From contig JAAEAF010002602.1 of assembly GCA_011037195.1 (NCBI GenBank), forward strand, positions 62,001-126,000: a DNA stretch of 64,000 bases, read 5' to 3'. A program made the position numbers and the translations under genes. The first letter of the stretch is position 1. Every line of letters starts with the position of its first letter. Positions 35,918 through 49,100 of this stretch are shown piece by piece. Origin of the DNA: Triatoma infestans. Lineage: Eukaryota; Arthropoda; Insecta; Hemiptera; Reduviidae. The notes beneath the pieces were generated by a model. That model saw only the letters and a list, made by a program, of their open reading frames with translations. It was not told the origin of the DNA and ran no database searches.

Positions 35918-37863
35918 CTAATAATAATAATACTTTATTTGAAAAAGAAATTATAATAGAAACATAAAAATGAAAAAAGTATTCTACGGCAATGGTAAAC
36001 CGTCTGCCGGAGGTTGGTATACATATATAAAATAACAATTACAAATTGTTATATAAATTGAATAAATATTTAAAGACAAGAACTGCTGATAAAGGAATAC
36101 AAAAGTTGAGAAAAAAAAGAAGAAGAAGAAAAATAATAATACAAATAAAATAGTAATAATAAACAGAAAAAAGAAAAGAAAGTTATTCACTTAAACTAAA
36201 TGATTTTTTTTTTCAAGTAAAAATATATGAAATAAACTAAATATAAAAAAATAAATAAACTAAATATAAAAAAATAAACTAAATATATGAACTACTATGA
36301 ATTACTAAGTACATTTAGTTATAACAGAAAGAACCTGAATAGTATAATATAAAAAGAGCTCAATCAAAATTAAATTCCATAATTAAATTATATCTATATT
36401 GCCAGGCGTGTCTCGCAAAATTAATAATCCCAATGCAGTTTTCACCATTGAGCATCAATATTAACTCCGGTCTAGATAATTTGCCGCAACCAACATAAAC
36501 CCTACGTCTCTGAGAATGGAACAGTCTGCCCAAAAAGTGGTAGACATCCTCCCTCGCTCGAGAGTTACATAGCGAGCACAAGGAGTTACTTCTTTCAACC
36601 CAAGGGGTATAATTTAAATAGAGTAGCTCACCACGAAGTCTGAATAGCCAACCAAGTTGACTAAGCGTTAGATTCGTTGAGTTGGACACCAAGCTACAAG
36701 GCTTGACAGAATAATCCAACTCTTTATACAATAAAAACCTCGTAGAGCAACGAGCCAACTCCACACACACTCCTCAACATGGTGAACCCCTATTCTTTGT
36801 ACGATGGCCGTTAGTTGCGTCCGCCAATTAGACATATTTGCAATGGATGAATCAAATGCACAAGAGTAGCGCTGAGCTAAGGAAGACCAATGCTTAAACC
36901 AAGAAATTTTATTTTTAATAATCTCCAAAGCCAATATTTTGGGAAGGCGATAATCGGGCAAGTTAAGAATTCTGAGACAATATCTAAAATGTAGAGAAAA
37001 AGTAAAAACTTTAATAAGAGTTGTGGACGTTTCAATGGGAAGCATATAATTAGGGGTCACTGAAGGCAATCTGAAAACTTTTTTAATAAAAAATCTTTGA
37101 AACTTTTCTAATTCTTCATACCTTTGAAAGCCCCAGACCTGACAGGCATAACAAACCACGGTACGAGAAACTGCATTAAAAAAAGTATATTTAGCCGAAG
37201 GCGGGACTGAATTATTTGCGATGAAATCGGACCAAAACCTGTTGACCCCGAATTTGGCCGAAGAGATTCTATCTTTCAAATGTGAAGTCATAGATAATCG
37301 GGTAGACAGCAAAACACCCAGATTTTTTTACTGATTAACAACTTCCACGGGTGAACCCTTGTAAAGCCAACGTTCAGAGAAGCAAGTCTACCTCCCTTCC
37401 GAAATACCATAATTTAGATTTTGTTAAATTCAAGGATAAATTGCAGAGATCACAATAAGATTCTAAAAGTTTAATATTTCTTTTGAGAGTAGTAGGGTTA
37501 TCCGCTAAAAGCACCACATCGTCGGCATACATTAATATCTTGAATGCGACTCCACCTATACGAACACCACCTTCAAGGGCCAGAGGTAAGTCGTCCAGAA
37601 AAAGCGAGAATAATATCGGACTGAGTAGGCAGCCCTGACGAACCCCACAAGTGACTCTGAAAAAGTCAGAATTGCCATCTTTGTACCTAACAGCAGAAGA
37701 CGCCTGGGCATATAAACTTTTCAAAGTATTGATAAATTTGGACGAAACCGCAAGATTAAAGAGCTTCAAAAATAGTGAATTGTGATCTACAGAATCGAAG
37801 GCTGCTTTTAGGTCTACAAAAAAACAATACAACTTACCCCCTGGTCGCATAAATTTAAGCTTA
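35918..37863 (-). pseudogene. Decayed LINE, copy 2, 3' half only
   Basis: Minus strand, same protein as copy 1: MRPGGKLYCFFVDLKAAFDS near 37850, the RT box GVRQGCLLSPILFSLFLDDL, MYADDVVLL near 37510, VCYACQVWGFQRYEELEKFQ near 37150 and the Cys/His end near 36560. Breaks lie near 37375, 36770 and 36520. It retains a four-codon stretch (in IANNSVPPSAK) missing from copy 1. It stops abruptly at 37863, where the inverted piece begins. Confidence 0.85.
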
Positions 37864-38223
37864 ATGAACAGTTTATATCAATCAGCTAAATGCTCAACAG
37901 ATTTTTGGAATCTTGTTTCTCACTTTAAACGGAAATCGTTTATTTGTAGTTCTAAAATTTCTGTCACTGAATTAGTTACCCATTTCAAAAGTTTACTTAA
38001 TCCACCACCTCCCTCCTCTACTGTATTATATGCCCAACCCTTGATTCATTCTTATGCTCTTCATTCCCCCTTCTCTCTCCAGGAATTAAATGCAGTTATT
38101 CAGAACTTTAAAAATAATAAGGCACCCGGTTTCGATCGTGTTACCTATGAGTTTTTCAAAAATTCCCCGGAGGTTTTTCACTCCCAAATGTTATCACTGT
38201 TCAATAGAATTTATGATTTTTAA
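37864..38223 (+). pseudogene. Inverted LINE fragment (upstream part of the RT)
   Basis: This is the reverse complement of copy-1 positions of about 32770-32415, so it reads on the plus strand: STDFWNLVSHFKRKSF, NNKAPGFDRVTYEFF and QMLSLFNRIYDF. The 3' half next to it stops at the equivalent of 32175, so about 240 bp of LINE sequence is missing between the two parts. A 5' inversion with a small deletion is the pattern left by twin priming during LINE insertion. Its 119-codon open frame is not a gene. Confidence 0.85.
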
Positions 38224-39438
38224 ATTTTCCCTCATAGTCCAGATTTGACATTTCTAAATTTATTTAGTCTACTGCCGCGATATAGGAAGAAGAAATCTGG
38301 TATAAAACAATCAACCCTTCATTCCTTTATTGTATAATTCATTTGCAAATAAACGGTTAGTCGACATGTATTACAGACAAACAAAGGAGGAGAGGATTAT
38401 ACTATTTACCTAAATAAGATTGCATTGTATGATAGCAAGCTCTCTTATCAATCCAGTAGCAATGATTGTGACGGCAATTTGCAAGACAATTTAAGTGTCG
38501 GGATAGAATTAAGAATGTAATTGTTGTAGATGAAGTTTATACTAAAAAATTAGGACTGTCTTCTTATAAAACAAAAAAAAAAAATCAAATTTTACATTTT
38601 AGTTGAAATAGAAAAAGAAAAATAATTAAAAACGAATAAAATTAACGTTTCTGCATTCACCGCCAGGTAGCAGCACTTACTAAATCTGGAATTTGTAGTA
38701 GTTCAAATAACTGCCGCTAGAAAGCATAAGCTTCTAGATATACAGAATTGTAGTTCTAAAATTTGCCACCCGATCACAGCGCCATCCTGTGATGTAAAAA
38801 ATTCTTTAATAGTTTAAAATGAGTCTTTGTGAAGGGACGGGAAGAGGGAAAAATTTGATTTCTCAGTAGGTGTTGTTATCTGGTGGCCATGTTTGTAACT
38901 ACGAATATACTAGTTTTAATTAGTTACTTTATTAATTAAAAAACAAACAAATCTGGTGTGGAATACTCACACAAGTTTCTCTTACTCCAGTTTTCCAAAT
39001 TGTAATCGACAAACTGTATAGTTAGTATACCAAATTTAATAAAATTTGTCGGTGTTTTTATGAAGAAAATCACAAAAACTTAAAATTACTTAGATGTACA
39101 TTATAATTGAAAAAAAGAAAAGAAAAGCGTACACTTCATTTTTAAACTAGAAATAAATGAATATATTAATTATATTAATAAAATTCAAACATTTATTTAT
39201 CTTTTTTCTACATTATATTTTTTTCGCAAGCTATTAAGATAATTCTTGGCATATTATTTGCCAAGATATTTTTCTGGAATAATGCCTGATATGATATTTT
39301 TCTCTCCTTTCTTTTTCATGAGAGGGTTCAGATATTTTTACATTTGTTTTTCGCTAGAAGCTATAGAGGGCTGCGAATAATAATATTATCGTATATAATA
39401 ACTTAGATACAATGTTAAAATGAGAAATTTAATACTAT
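38224..39438. repeat. Third, partial copy of segment A
   Basis: Corresponds to 28835-30243 with an internal deletion of about 195 bp near 38508 (where 'gtcgggatagaa' joins 'ttaagaatgtaattg'). It ends at aatttaatacta like the other two, but here the LINE is absent and the sequence continues 'ttgaaggatagattc'. It may therefore show the state of the site before the LINE inserted. Confidence 0.82.
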
Positions 39439-39829
39439 TGAAGGATAGATTCAAATAGCAATCCATCCTATATAATCATTATTTTTATAAAGATTTATAT
39501 GTAACTACCAACATACAGTTCAAGAACTTTTATGTAAATCTTGTCAATAAAATTTACGGGCTAATTTCATTTGTTAGTATTTGATGTATTTTTGAAAGCA
39601 GCTTCAAAATCTCCTGAAATAGCTGGTCCAATTGCTTGAGAAATTTCATTCAATATTTATATATTTATTGCCTAATAACTATACATTTCTATAGCAAGAG
39701 ATAGACCTTTGGTGAAAGCTGAACAAAAAATACAAACGTTACATGAAGAAACATTACAGCTTAATCTTCAAAGTAATAAAATAATATTAAATACTTGATT
39801 ATTAAAGTAGATAGTAACAATGATTTAAA
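39439..39829. other. Intergenic, nothing recognisable
   Basis: AT-rich stretch following the third segment-A copy. Phrases such as 'aatttcattcaatatttatatattta' are low in information and no frame or repeat end stands out. Confidence 0.4.
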
Positions 39830-40590
39830 TAGACTTTATTCATTTATACAAATTATTTTAGGGAAGGAGTTTGAGGGATCTCCTCGTAGGTATTAAATAA
39901 TACCATTACAAACCTATGTATATCTTGCCTCCAAAACCTCAGAGATAAAATAAAATAAATGGTTTAACTTTTCTTTATTTTCTATATCTATTAAGTTAGA
40001 AAAAACATAAGAACTGTGTAAAGGTAAAAACCTATTTAATAACCTCCTTCTCAAACATTTATAATAAGGGCATTCCAAAATAAAGTGGATAATATTATCA
40101 TTTTTGCCCACCGCACAAGTAAAGCAACTCTTTTAGGATCAAATAAATGGGCTATTCCATTATAAAAAATCCTGGGGGTGATGTTCACTAGCTACTCTAA
40201 TTTGAGCTATCAATCTGGTTTTAATGATATTGCACCTAATATTTACATATGAACTACCAATTAACCAAGGGACATATCAATCAATAGTGGATGTTATATG
40301 ACGAGTTAAGTACTTCATTGATGTCAGAATTGGGGAAAGATTTTTAAGTTATTAGAGACCATGACCGCATGCTGCGCCTCCCAGATGTCCTGCGCTCCTG
40401 AAGAATAAAGCATTTCTCTCACAAGAGCCACCCAGTTGAAAGGAATGTCAGAACCATCCAAAAGCTTCACAAGTCTTCTCTAGCATATCTTCAGAGGTGA
40501 GCTGCTTTACATCGATGAAATCTTCAGCCAGAATCTTATAGATTTATTAAAAATCTTGGTTTTCACTTGCCGAAATTCAACTTCCAGCGA
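39830..40590 (-). pseudogene. 5'-truncated LINE remnant, C-terminal region
   Basis: Minus-strand translation ends with CFTCAVGKNDNIIHFILECP, a C-x2-C-...-H-x4-C knuckle of the kind closing many LINE RT proteins, followed by YYKCLRRRLLNRFLPL and a stop near 39914. Upstream, with breaks, are weak LINE-like stretches such as IIKTRLIAQIRVASEHHP. The 76-codon frame at 40597-40827 could be a further piece but carries no motif. Confidence 0.65.
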
Positions 40591-41119
40591 ACGAAACTAT
40601 TGGAGACTTGTGGCTGATTTAAGAGCAACTTTAAGAATATCAATTGGACCCGATTGACTATAGTGAAGTAGTTCAAGGCCCAATTTTTTAACTGATCCCA
40701 AACTTCTGATCGATAGTGTATATATGTCTTTAGGGGCGGCAATTTGCCTTTTTGTCCGGGGCGACGTAACCGCTAGAGCGAGCGCTGAGTGTGTTGGATT
40801 AGAATGGTCAATGCTATTTGGTGACAAATGCTGATTAAATTGGAAAAGGTATTTATTATACGGATTGCATTTTTAAAATTGCCTTCAATCTATGATACAA
40901 CCTAGTTTTGAATTGTTTATTCTGAGTGATGAATATATTGACTGAATCCTCTCAGAAATTGAAATTTGTGGATTTTTTTTCAGAATTGCCCTTCCTTAGA
41001 AAATCCAAGAATTTAATTCCCGATAAAGTATCAGATTACTACAATTTACGGTTTTACCTCTTGTATAATATTAGTATAGATTACAAGCATTGCTGGAATT
41101 CCAGATTTGAAGAAAATTG

Positions 41120-41400
41120 ATTAACCGGAGGTGCGACTTTACAGAATAGGTTTGTTTTTGGGAACTTCCTCGAAAACGTATAAAGCGATTTCCTATAAAC
41201 TTGCACAGCAATAAACGTTAACCGAATGTGTGACTTTATAGAATAGATTTTGTGAGTTTTTTGGCATTTTCTCAAAAACGTCTATTACGATTTCTTTTAA
41301 ACTTGGTACGCTAACTTCACAGATATAAACGTATCACTTTTATTTGAAACATTAAAAAAAAAAAATTGATTTAGTGGAATGTTGTGGCGTTTTCAAATGT
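41120..41400 (+). repeat. Partial copy of the ~950-bp repeat family
   Basis: Family phrases occur twice in tandem: 'ttaaccggaggtgcgacttt' with 'cctcgaaaacgtataaag' and again 'ttaaccgaatgtgtgacttt' with 'tctcaaaaacgtctattacg', then 'cttttatttgaaacatt'. Edges are approximate. Confidence 0.6.
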
Positions 41401-44400
41401 TAATGCAGTGAAAATGGTGCGCTCTACTGGGCCAGAATATAATCACTTCTGTATCCCTCAGGTTAAGTAGGAGGTACTTATACATCCCACCACCTCTATA
41501 TTTATGTTAGGACAAGTATGTCAAATTATATTATAATTCTACTAAAAGGAGTAAGTAATACTAAGAGAGAATTATGTGGAGGATTTTTTTTTTAAATATC
41601 CGCACTCCGAAAAGTTGAGAATCAATGAGGAAAATTGGTAATTAGTAGTGAAAATTTATGGTTATAAAGTTTCCAGCAATTGTGCTACTTCAAGATACCT
41701 ATTCTTGTTAGGATGTGAGACAGTCGACTTCAATTATTCTTGAGACATTCAAAGCATGCTTAGCATACTCCGTCATGGAGGAAAATACCTATGCTGCTAG
41801 GTGGGACCGTACATAGTAGATGATAAATCTGCACTGCTTTGATTTCTTTTTTTTTTGTTAAAAAAGGGTATAAATAAATATACCTCAATCAGTATGTATT
41901 CATATAATTCTTTGTGTATTCATAGTGCTCAGGACTTGCATCATGCATCATAAACATGCATTTTATTATCTCAGATTGTATCATCATATCGGAATTCTTA
42001 TAGCCTTTAAATTATGCAATTTTTGTCTTCTGTTTGTGAATTTCGAGTTTCTCTACTACGTCTATTGATGTTTGTGTTACGCAGAATTGTTCTTTTAATC
42101 ATGGAAACTGCACAAGTTTTTTTTCTAGATCCTGTAGACTAACATAACATACAGAACTTGATATACTTCATACAGCAAAGCAGAACTTGGTAAACCATAA
42201 AATTGTTCTTTGAATATCGTTTCGATTAATGTAGTTAATTGGTCTATACATGCCTGTATTTTTCTACTTCAGTTTAGTTTATTATACGGCTTGTGATGAG
42301 AAAATTGGTGACTTGAGGGACATTAATCGTATGTTACGAGGTATTAGTTTTATGTTCTCGGTAAGTTACGAAATATTTGTATATTTCTTCCAGAAAAATA
42401 GTCTATGTTCATTTGATTTCTGAATACTGTGGTGTAGTTGATATTCCCACTAATAGGGGATTCTGTTTTAGGGAAACTCCGAAGTACGTTTATTTTGAAG
42501 GGGTATTACAGAGTTGTTTACAATTTATTATCCTGTTGCCATTCCGTGCGCTTGCTCATAAAGGTCGCTCATAATAGCACAATTGAATGCACATACGTTT
42601 CGCAAATTAATTAAGGAGAAAGTGCTTCCGTTTATTATAAGTTAGTGATATTGGATTTTGGCGTGGGTAGTTGACATGATGCTTGCATACTTGAAGAAAT
42701 ATAGCTATTATTAGATTAAAACAACTGAAGAAAATAATAATAATTTAATAGAGACGGGATTAAGTTATATGCCGGATTAAATGCCTAGGCCTCAGGTTCG
42801 ATTGCAGGGGGCGTTATGCTTAGATTTCCTCCTTTGTAGCTTAAACGGCTCCGGATCGAGAGATCACTGGCCGGAAACTTACATGTTCTGTGAACGCTCT
42901 GGCCGTCAGTGGCCATAGATTTTGACGTTTCGTAAATGATGAGTTGAAAAAAGCGCAAAATATTCCATTTCAAAGCGAAACCTGTTAGAATAATAACAGA
43001 TTTAAAATTTCAGAACGCAAAAAAAATTGCATAAGAGAATTTTACAACATTTTTCGGTGTGCAGAAGCTTTCCAATTTTTAGAATAAGGCATAAAGAGCT
43101 GCAAAATCTTACAGAACAAAGTGTTGGGATGTCAATCAGGTATCAGGAGTGATACAGCTTAGAATAATGAGGTCGGAAATAATGAAAATATCTAATAAAA
43201 TGTCAATGTTTTAATAAGTTTAAAATATTTCTCATAGTTTAAAGTGTTGGCGAACAACCAACAAGATCTAGTTTCTTTAAATTTTCATTATCTTTCCTTT
43301 AAACAAAACATTACCTCGCCGCCATTCGCCTTGAAAAAGATGTTAAATATTTCGAAACATTGACAGTTCATCATAGTTTAATTTACCGAACTAATATAGG
43401 TTTTATTTTAAACAAAACAAAACCAAATTATAATATTCTATTTATTTATGGAAAGTTACAAACTTGATCTTAAATCGAATTAAGTCTTTTTACTGGAAGT
43501 AAGGTATGGAAATAGATCCTGAGAAAAATTGCACTTATAATATTTAAAGCGCAAATAATGATTGAATTCATTAATTAGGAATTGGCAGTAATTTCCCTTT
43601 GCTTCAATGTATCGTATTATCTTTATTTTAGCTACTTACTTATCACAACCACAATTTACAATAAACGACTCTATCCTAAAAACTTCCATAACATAAAATA
43701 ATAAATCTTACAAAATAAAATTAATGTAAATTATATAAATATTGCAGTATGGTATTAAAAACATATTTACACACTAACAACAACAAAAATAATATAATAA
43801 AAAAAATAGGCGGTGAGCAAGAGAAAAAAAAAACTCATTAATTTTCAATATTATTTGTTATTCCTTAGTCATAAATGCGAATGTTCACATCACAGAAATG
43901 TTTAAGAATATTATAATAATTTAATATTGTCCAATATATTTATCAGGTTCAACATGTTATACCCGAAGATAAATAATTAATGCTGTCAAAAATTTAGATG
44001 AAAATCTTATATATTATGTCATTTTTAAGAGATTGTCATTCTAATTATAATAAAATCTCATTTCTCTTCTAATCAAGAGAACAGTCTCTTCATAATTTTG
44101 ACTAGTACAAAGATGAATTTTATGGTAACAAAGCCTTTATATTCTTACTTATTTTCAAATTTTGATTTAATACATACATAACTTAAATACATAATTTCAA
44201 ACAATTAAATTACAAATAAGTTTTAGAAATGTCTTAATTTTTATTTAATCGTAAATGTGTGCACTTAAAAAAAAAGAAGAAAGATATGGTTCACCTACAC
44301 AGTCTTACAAAATATTATTTGTGTAGTCATTTGTTTTTAAGGCACCACTAAATAAAATAGTGAAATCTGCCTCTTGGCAAAGACTTCTAAAGGAGCTGTT

Positions 44401-46153
44401 TTATAAAAAAATTATTGTACTCCTTGATAACCATAGTTGACGTTACATAAAGTGCAACATTTCTATTACTTAAATTATTCACAAAAATTATATTATTTAT
44501 TGCTTTATCTGTATTTATCTTATTAGTAAAGGAATTGTTTCAACAACACAAATAAGAACTTTAGCTAAAAAATATACATATAGTATAAATATCCTATAGA
44601 TAATATATAAACATGATATAAAGTGGTGTTTAAAATTTGATGAAACTGTTATTGTTAATCTGCCAGATTAATAATCCTTTAACCCGCCTTTTAAATAAGT
44701 TCAGATTAACTGAGTACCTTTTGAAATCAACTATCTTTTACTTTTGAGTAAATCAACTTAATAAATGCTCTTAAGGTTTTTATCATAAGTTCAGAAGCAA
44801 TTTTTTTCTGACATTTTTGTAAATACGTGCCATTTGTGACTTAACGAAGACAATCTGAACAAAAAGCGTCAAAGGTAACATCATCTCCTTGGATAATATA
44901 AAATAAAAGTAATTAAATAAATTAATGATTAGTAAAGCAGGTCTCTTTAACTGAAGGCAATGAGCGCCAAGCAAGTTGGGCCTTTTTGTGTAAACGACTT
45001 GGCTACGAATCATCTGCGAATTGTATCGCGGCCTTTCTCTGCTAAACAATATCCACCAAGGTAATCCACCTGATTCTCGCCAGGAAAACGAGACTGTAAA
45101 GGGCCAGTGAATTTGAGGTTAAATAAAACAGTTTATCGAAGGCCAACAAGGAAATATATCTGGCTAGACAAGAAAACCAAGCAGCAATCATTGCGGACCT
45201 GCCTTTTCCTCTTCATGAAATCATGGTCTCAATTCCACACAAAGAAGATGCACAAATGGAGTTTTTGCAATCCTTAAAATGGATTCCAGGACCTTGATGC
45301 CCTGACTGACCCTGATTATTATAAAGAGCATTCTCACGTTTTAGAAGGTGTGCTATTAGGCAATACGGGCTTGCGGAAAATTCTCCTGTATATGTGTTTT
45401 GTCGTGTCAAAAAGTGGGTACATCAAGTTTTCTGTTAAAGCAAATCAACCTATCTAAGATGAAAGCTGTACACACTAAGCGAGAATAAAAGAATGATAAA
45501 AAAAATAAAAGAAATGAGAGAGTTCAAATCATTAATATGGAAATTGTTAAATTGAACCCTCAAGCAATGGGATAGCGATTAGGCGTCGATGTACATTAAA
45601 ACTTGTATAAAAAATTTTAATGATATTTGGCACATATAATTTTATAAATATATCAACTTTATTTTTATATTTAGTGATGTTTAAGTAAATAATGAAAGAA
45701 AGAGATACTGTACAAATATGTATTGCAAAAATAAAGTGATTTAACTGCATCAACGTACATGAGATACTCTTTTAATAGAATTTATATCTGGGGATGTCTA
45801 TTAAGAAGATATATAACAAAAAAAAAATTTATCTAGATCATACTGTTTTCTTAGAAATAAATTATAGTCGTCATATTTTATGATTTTTTTTTTTATATTT
45901 GTGGAATGAAGATTTTTCGGATAATCAATTTAAAATCGAAAATCAGAATTAAGTCTTATACAATCAGCATATTCAATTAAATTTTCATTTATCAACATCA
46001 AAAACATGAATCGTAAATGATATGAAGTAGTGAGCAAGTAATTACTTACTTAAAATTTAAATAATCTTATAAATATTAATATTTCCAAAGGATGTCAAGT
46101 AAATGCAGATTAAATTCTCCTGTGCTCGTCTGTTAGATGAGTTAAGATATTGG
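41401..46153. other. Long intergenic region downstream of MFSD11
   Basis: About 4.7 kb of mostly AT-rich DNA with no supported gene. The section 44930-45420 is less AT-rich and its broken minus-strand frames (44783-45049, 45213-45410) could be an old retroelement, but no diagnostic motif was found. Poly-A, poly-T and TA-rich runs are common from 43400 to 46000. Confidence 0.45.
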
Positions 46154-49100
46154 CTATTTGGATATACTGCTATCATCATCTACTACTTTTCTTCTATTTA
46201 CTATACGCTCCGTCATACAATATGTTGCTGTTCCAGCGATTGCGAATATTAGCAGGATAATTAATTGCGCATACAATCCTAAATATCTGGTGTAGACGAA
46301 TGCAATTGCTGCTGCTATGCTCTAAAAAAAATATAATAAGAAAAAATGTAAATATTTGGAACATGAATAACGCTATAAAAAAGATCCTTTCTAGCCCCAC
46401 AAACTTATATGGTTCTAACTGTAATACAAGAAAGCGTTTTCAAAGCATGCCTCATTCAATAAGTTGAACTGAGCTCTTGCATTGTTTTCAAATATGTAGG
46501 GTGCCATTGAGGGAAAAGGAAATCACTGATCAAATCTTTATTTTCGGGCAGATGTATGAAACAAATTATGAATTTGAGAAGGATCTGTAAAATATGTTCA
46601 TAACTGTTTTTCACTTCTTTGACTCTGTAAAAACAAACAGAAGCCAAAGCCTTACTGAAGAAAACCATACCATATCTTTAGAAGATTCTTTCTAAAGACA
46701 GTGAGCTATATCGTGACAATTGGTTTCAAATCTTATTTAAGCGTCACTATTAGACGTATGTATATGTGTGCCTATGCTGATAATATGCCCAACGAATGTC
46801 TACCTTCTTCAAGGATTTGTGTATGCCGTGTAATCATCGATCGATCGTCAGCTAAGATTCAGAATATTGGTTATGAACTAAAGTGCTGCTCAGAAACTTC
46901 GAATTTTGATAGAAACGGTATTATTAAGGTTTATGCCTTCTTGAAAGCCGGAAATGACTGGAGAATAGGCCCTCGTAAGGCTGGAAGAGTAAAATAATTT
47001 CAAACAAATCAAAATTTAAGCTTTAATAATGGAATTTGTCGTTTGATTCAAATGGCAGGCGAGTGCTATTATTTTAATTCAATATATAAATGTGAAAAGG
47101 CTAAATCCTGAGGGGGGAAAGGAACATATTTTGAGTAACCATTCTGATCGTCATAAGCAAAGAAGTCAAATAATTTGTGAACTTAATCAACACATACAAT
47201 TAGAATTCATAGAAATTCAATGAAATTTAAATTATGCTTAATTGATTGCTCAAACAAAAGTAATAGCAGCTTAGTAATTAAAGCATTTTTTTAATGATTC
47301 ATAGCAGAAAAAATATACCTGAGTAAATTTAAATATAGCAAATGCAGCAGCATTTTCCTCTGCAAATATTGTTCCTATTGCGGCATAAATTTGAGTATTA
47401 TAACAACTGTCAGCAAATCCTAACAAGGCACTGCAGGTAATAGCTAATGCGGGGCTGAAAATATGTAATTTTTTTTATTTATTTTAAATGGAGGTAATTT
47501 TTATATTAAAAGTATCAGCACTTAAAAAAGGAAAAAAAAAAAAAAATTACTTGCTATGAATGTAGGCAGTATCCTTAGTATCTCCTAATGGAGCAGCATT
47601 TGGAATGTTAAGGAAGATACAGAAAAAGGTGACAACATGTACTACAAATCCTAATAATACAATTGGACTACGGCCCCACCTTACAGTCTTTGATCCCAGC
47701 AAGCCAAATATTACACCTCCTAAAAACAATAAAATCATTTTAGAGTCTAGCATGAAATTCAAATTATTATATCTAATTGATAATAAACAGTCCCAAACTC
47801 ACAATTACAACTTATTATGTATATAATAAACTTTTATTTAAATAGAAATTTTTTTTTTTTTTAAATCGTATCCTGCATTTAGCCAAATCTAAATCTTATT
47901 AAGAGATTCTACCTCAAATTTTAAATCATTAAATTTTTTTATTAGCAGCAGAAAAGCGATTTATTTACATTATTTAAAGCAAATCATTCAATCATTTGTT
48001 GCCTGGCATAGAGTAAAAGGATGTTTTCACTTTTCTTAAGAGAGTAAGCAGAGACTGAGTTTTGAGACTACTGGGCTTCTGTATATGGAAAAATGTTTAC
48101 AGCCAATGCTGTCCTCTTTTTTTTGTATATACAATACGTTTGTGATGAACTAAATATAATATAAAAGATGAATCTCAGGAAGCTCCAAGTTGATTGATAT
48201 GACGCTTAAATATTGTTAGGACAGATTTTACTACCCTAATTAAAAATAACGAGATAACCATTTGATTAAAAGGAATTAATTTTAAATGTACTGAACCATC
48301 ATAACCATACCGTATAGGTGGAATAACTTGCACAATATAATAAATAAGAACTTTAGAGGGCCTAGATCCTTTACTGTAAACTAATTAATAACAACGCATT
48401 AACCCTAAAAGATCGAAGAAAACCTGTAAAACGAAAGTCGAGATATGAAGGAAAAGAAAAGTCGCTAAAACAGTTTTTCAAGTCAAATGTTTTAAGTGGC
48501 AGAAATACTCTCCCACTTGTACAATATTTTGAATAATACATTAAAATATCCATTAATAATTCTTTTTAATAAATAAATAACTATTAAATAATTAAATTAA
48601 ATAAATCCAAAATTTACCTACGATTTCTCCTACCCCTATAAATATACCAGAAAGTCCAACTAATTCCTTTGGATTTTTACTGATAAGGAGTGTAGAACCT
48701 ATGCTTGGGCTGTAAACTCCGCTATAAAATGATAATTCCAGTCCTAAACAAACAAATAATTCTGTTAATTTTAACTTTTCGGAAAATTAGATATTATAAT
48801 TAATATATTATCTTTCATTATAATGTGCCACAAAAAAAAAAGTCATTTTTTTTAATTTATTTTCTTCTATTTAAATTAACAACTTGAAATAGTGAGACGA
48901 TAATTGAAGGTGTAAAGTATTGTATTAAGATGGTATCTTATTGGTAGTTATCCAATAAGCCTTTTATTTTTAAAGTCATTTTTTAAGTAAAATGAATAAA
49001 AGCATTTTATAATTATAAAAATGTATGGAAATTTTTGTATACATCACCATTTCACTTACCGGTGTACAGAAAAGTGAAACACAATAAAATCATTTCTTTG

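Larger units (their letters stand above)
34254..38223. repeat. Unit 2 of the tandem duplication (segment A', truncated LINE, inverted piece)
   Basis: Segment A' spans 34254-35917 and matches 28579-30243 closely. It is followed by the LINE 3' half (35918-37863), then by a 360-bp inverted LINE piece (37864-38223). The LINE 3' junction, aatttaatacta followed by ataataataat, is identical to unit 1, so the LINE insertion preceded the duplication. Confidence 0.85.

Noticed and set aside
37864..38223. 119-codon plus-strand frame as a gene
   Set aside because: It is an inverted piece of LINE reverse transcriptase, identical in content to the minus strand at 32415-32770.
46701..46997. 98-codon plus-strand frame in an MFSD11 intron
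   Set aside because: No recognised domain, no flanking splice pattern, and it lies antisense within an intron; at most an old retroelement piece.
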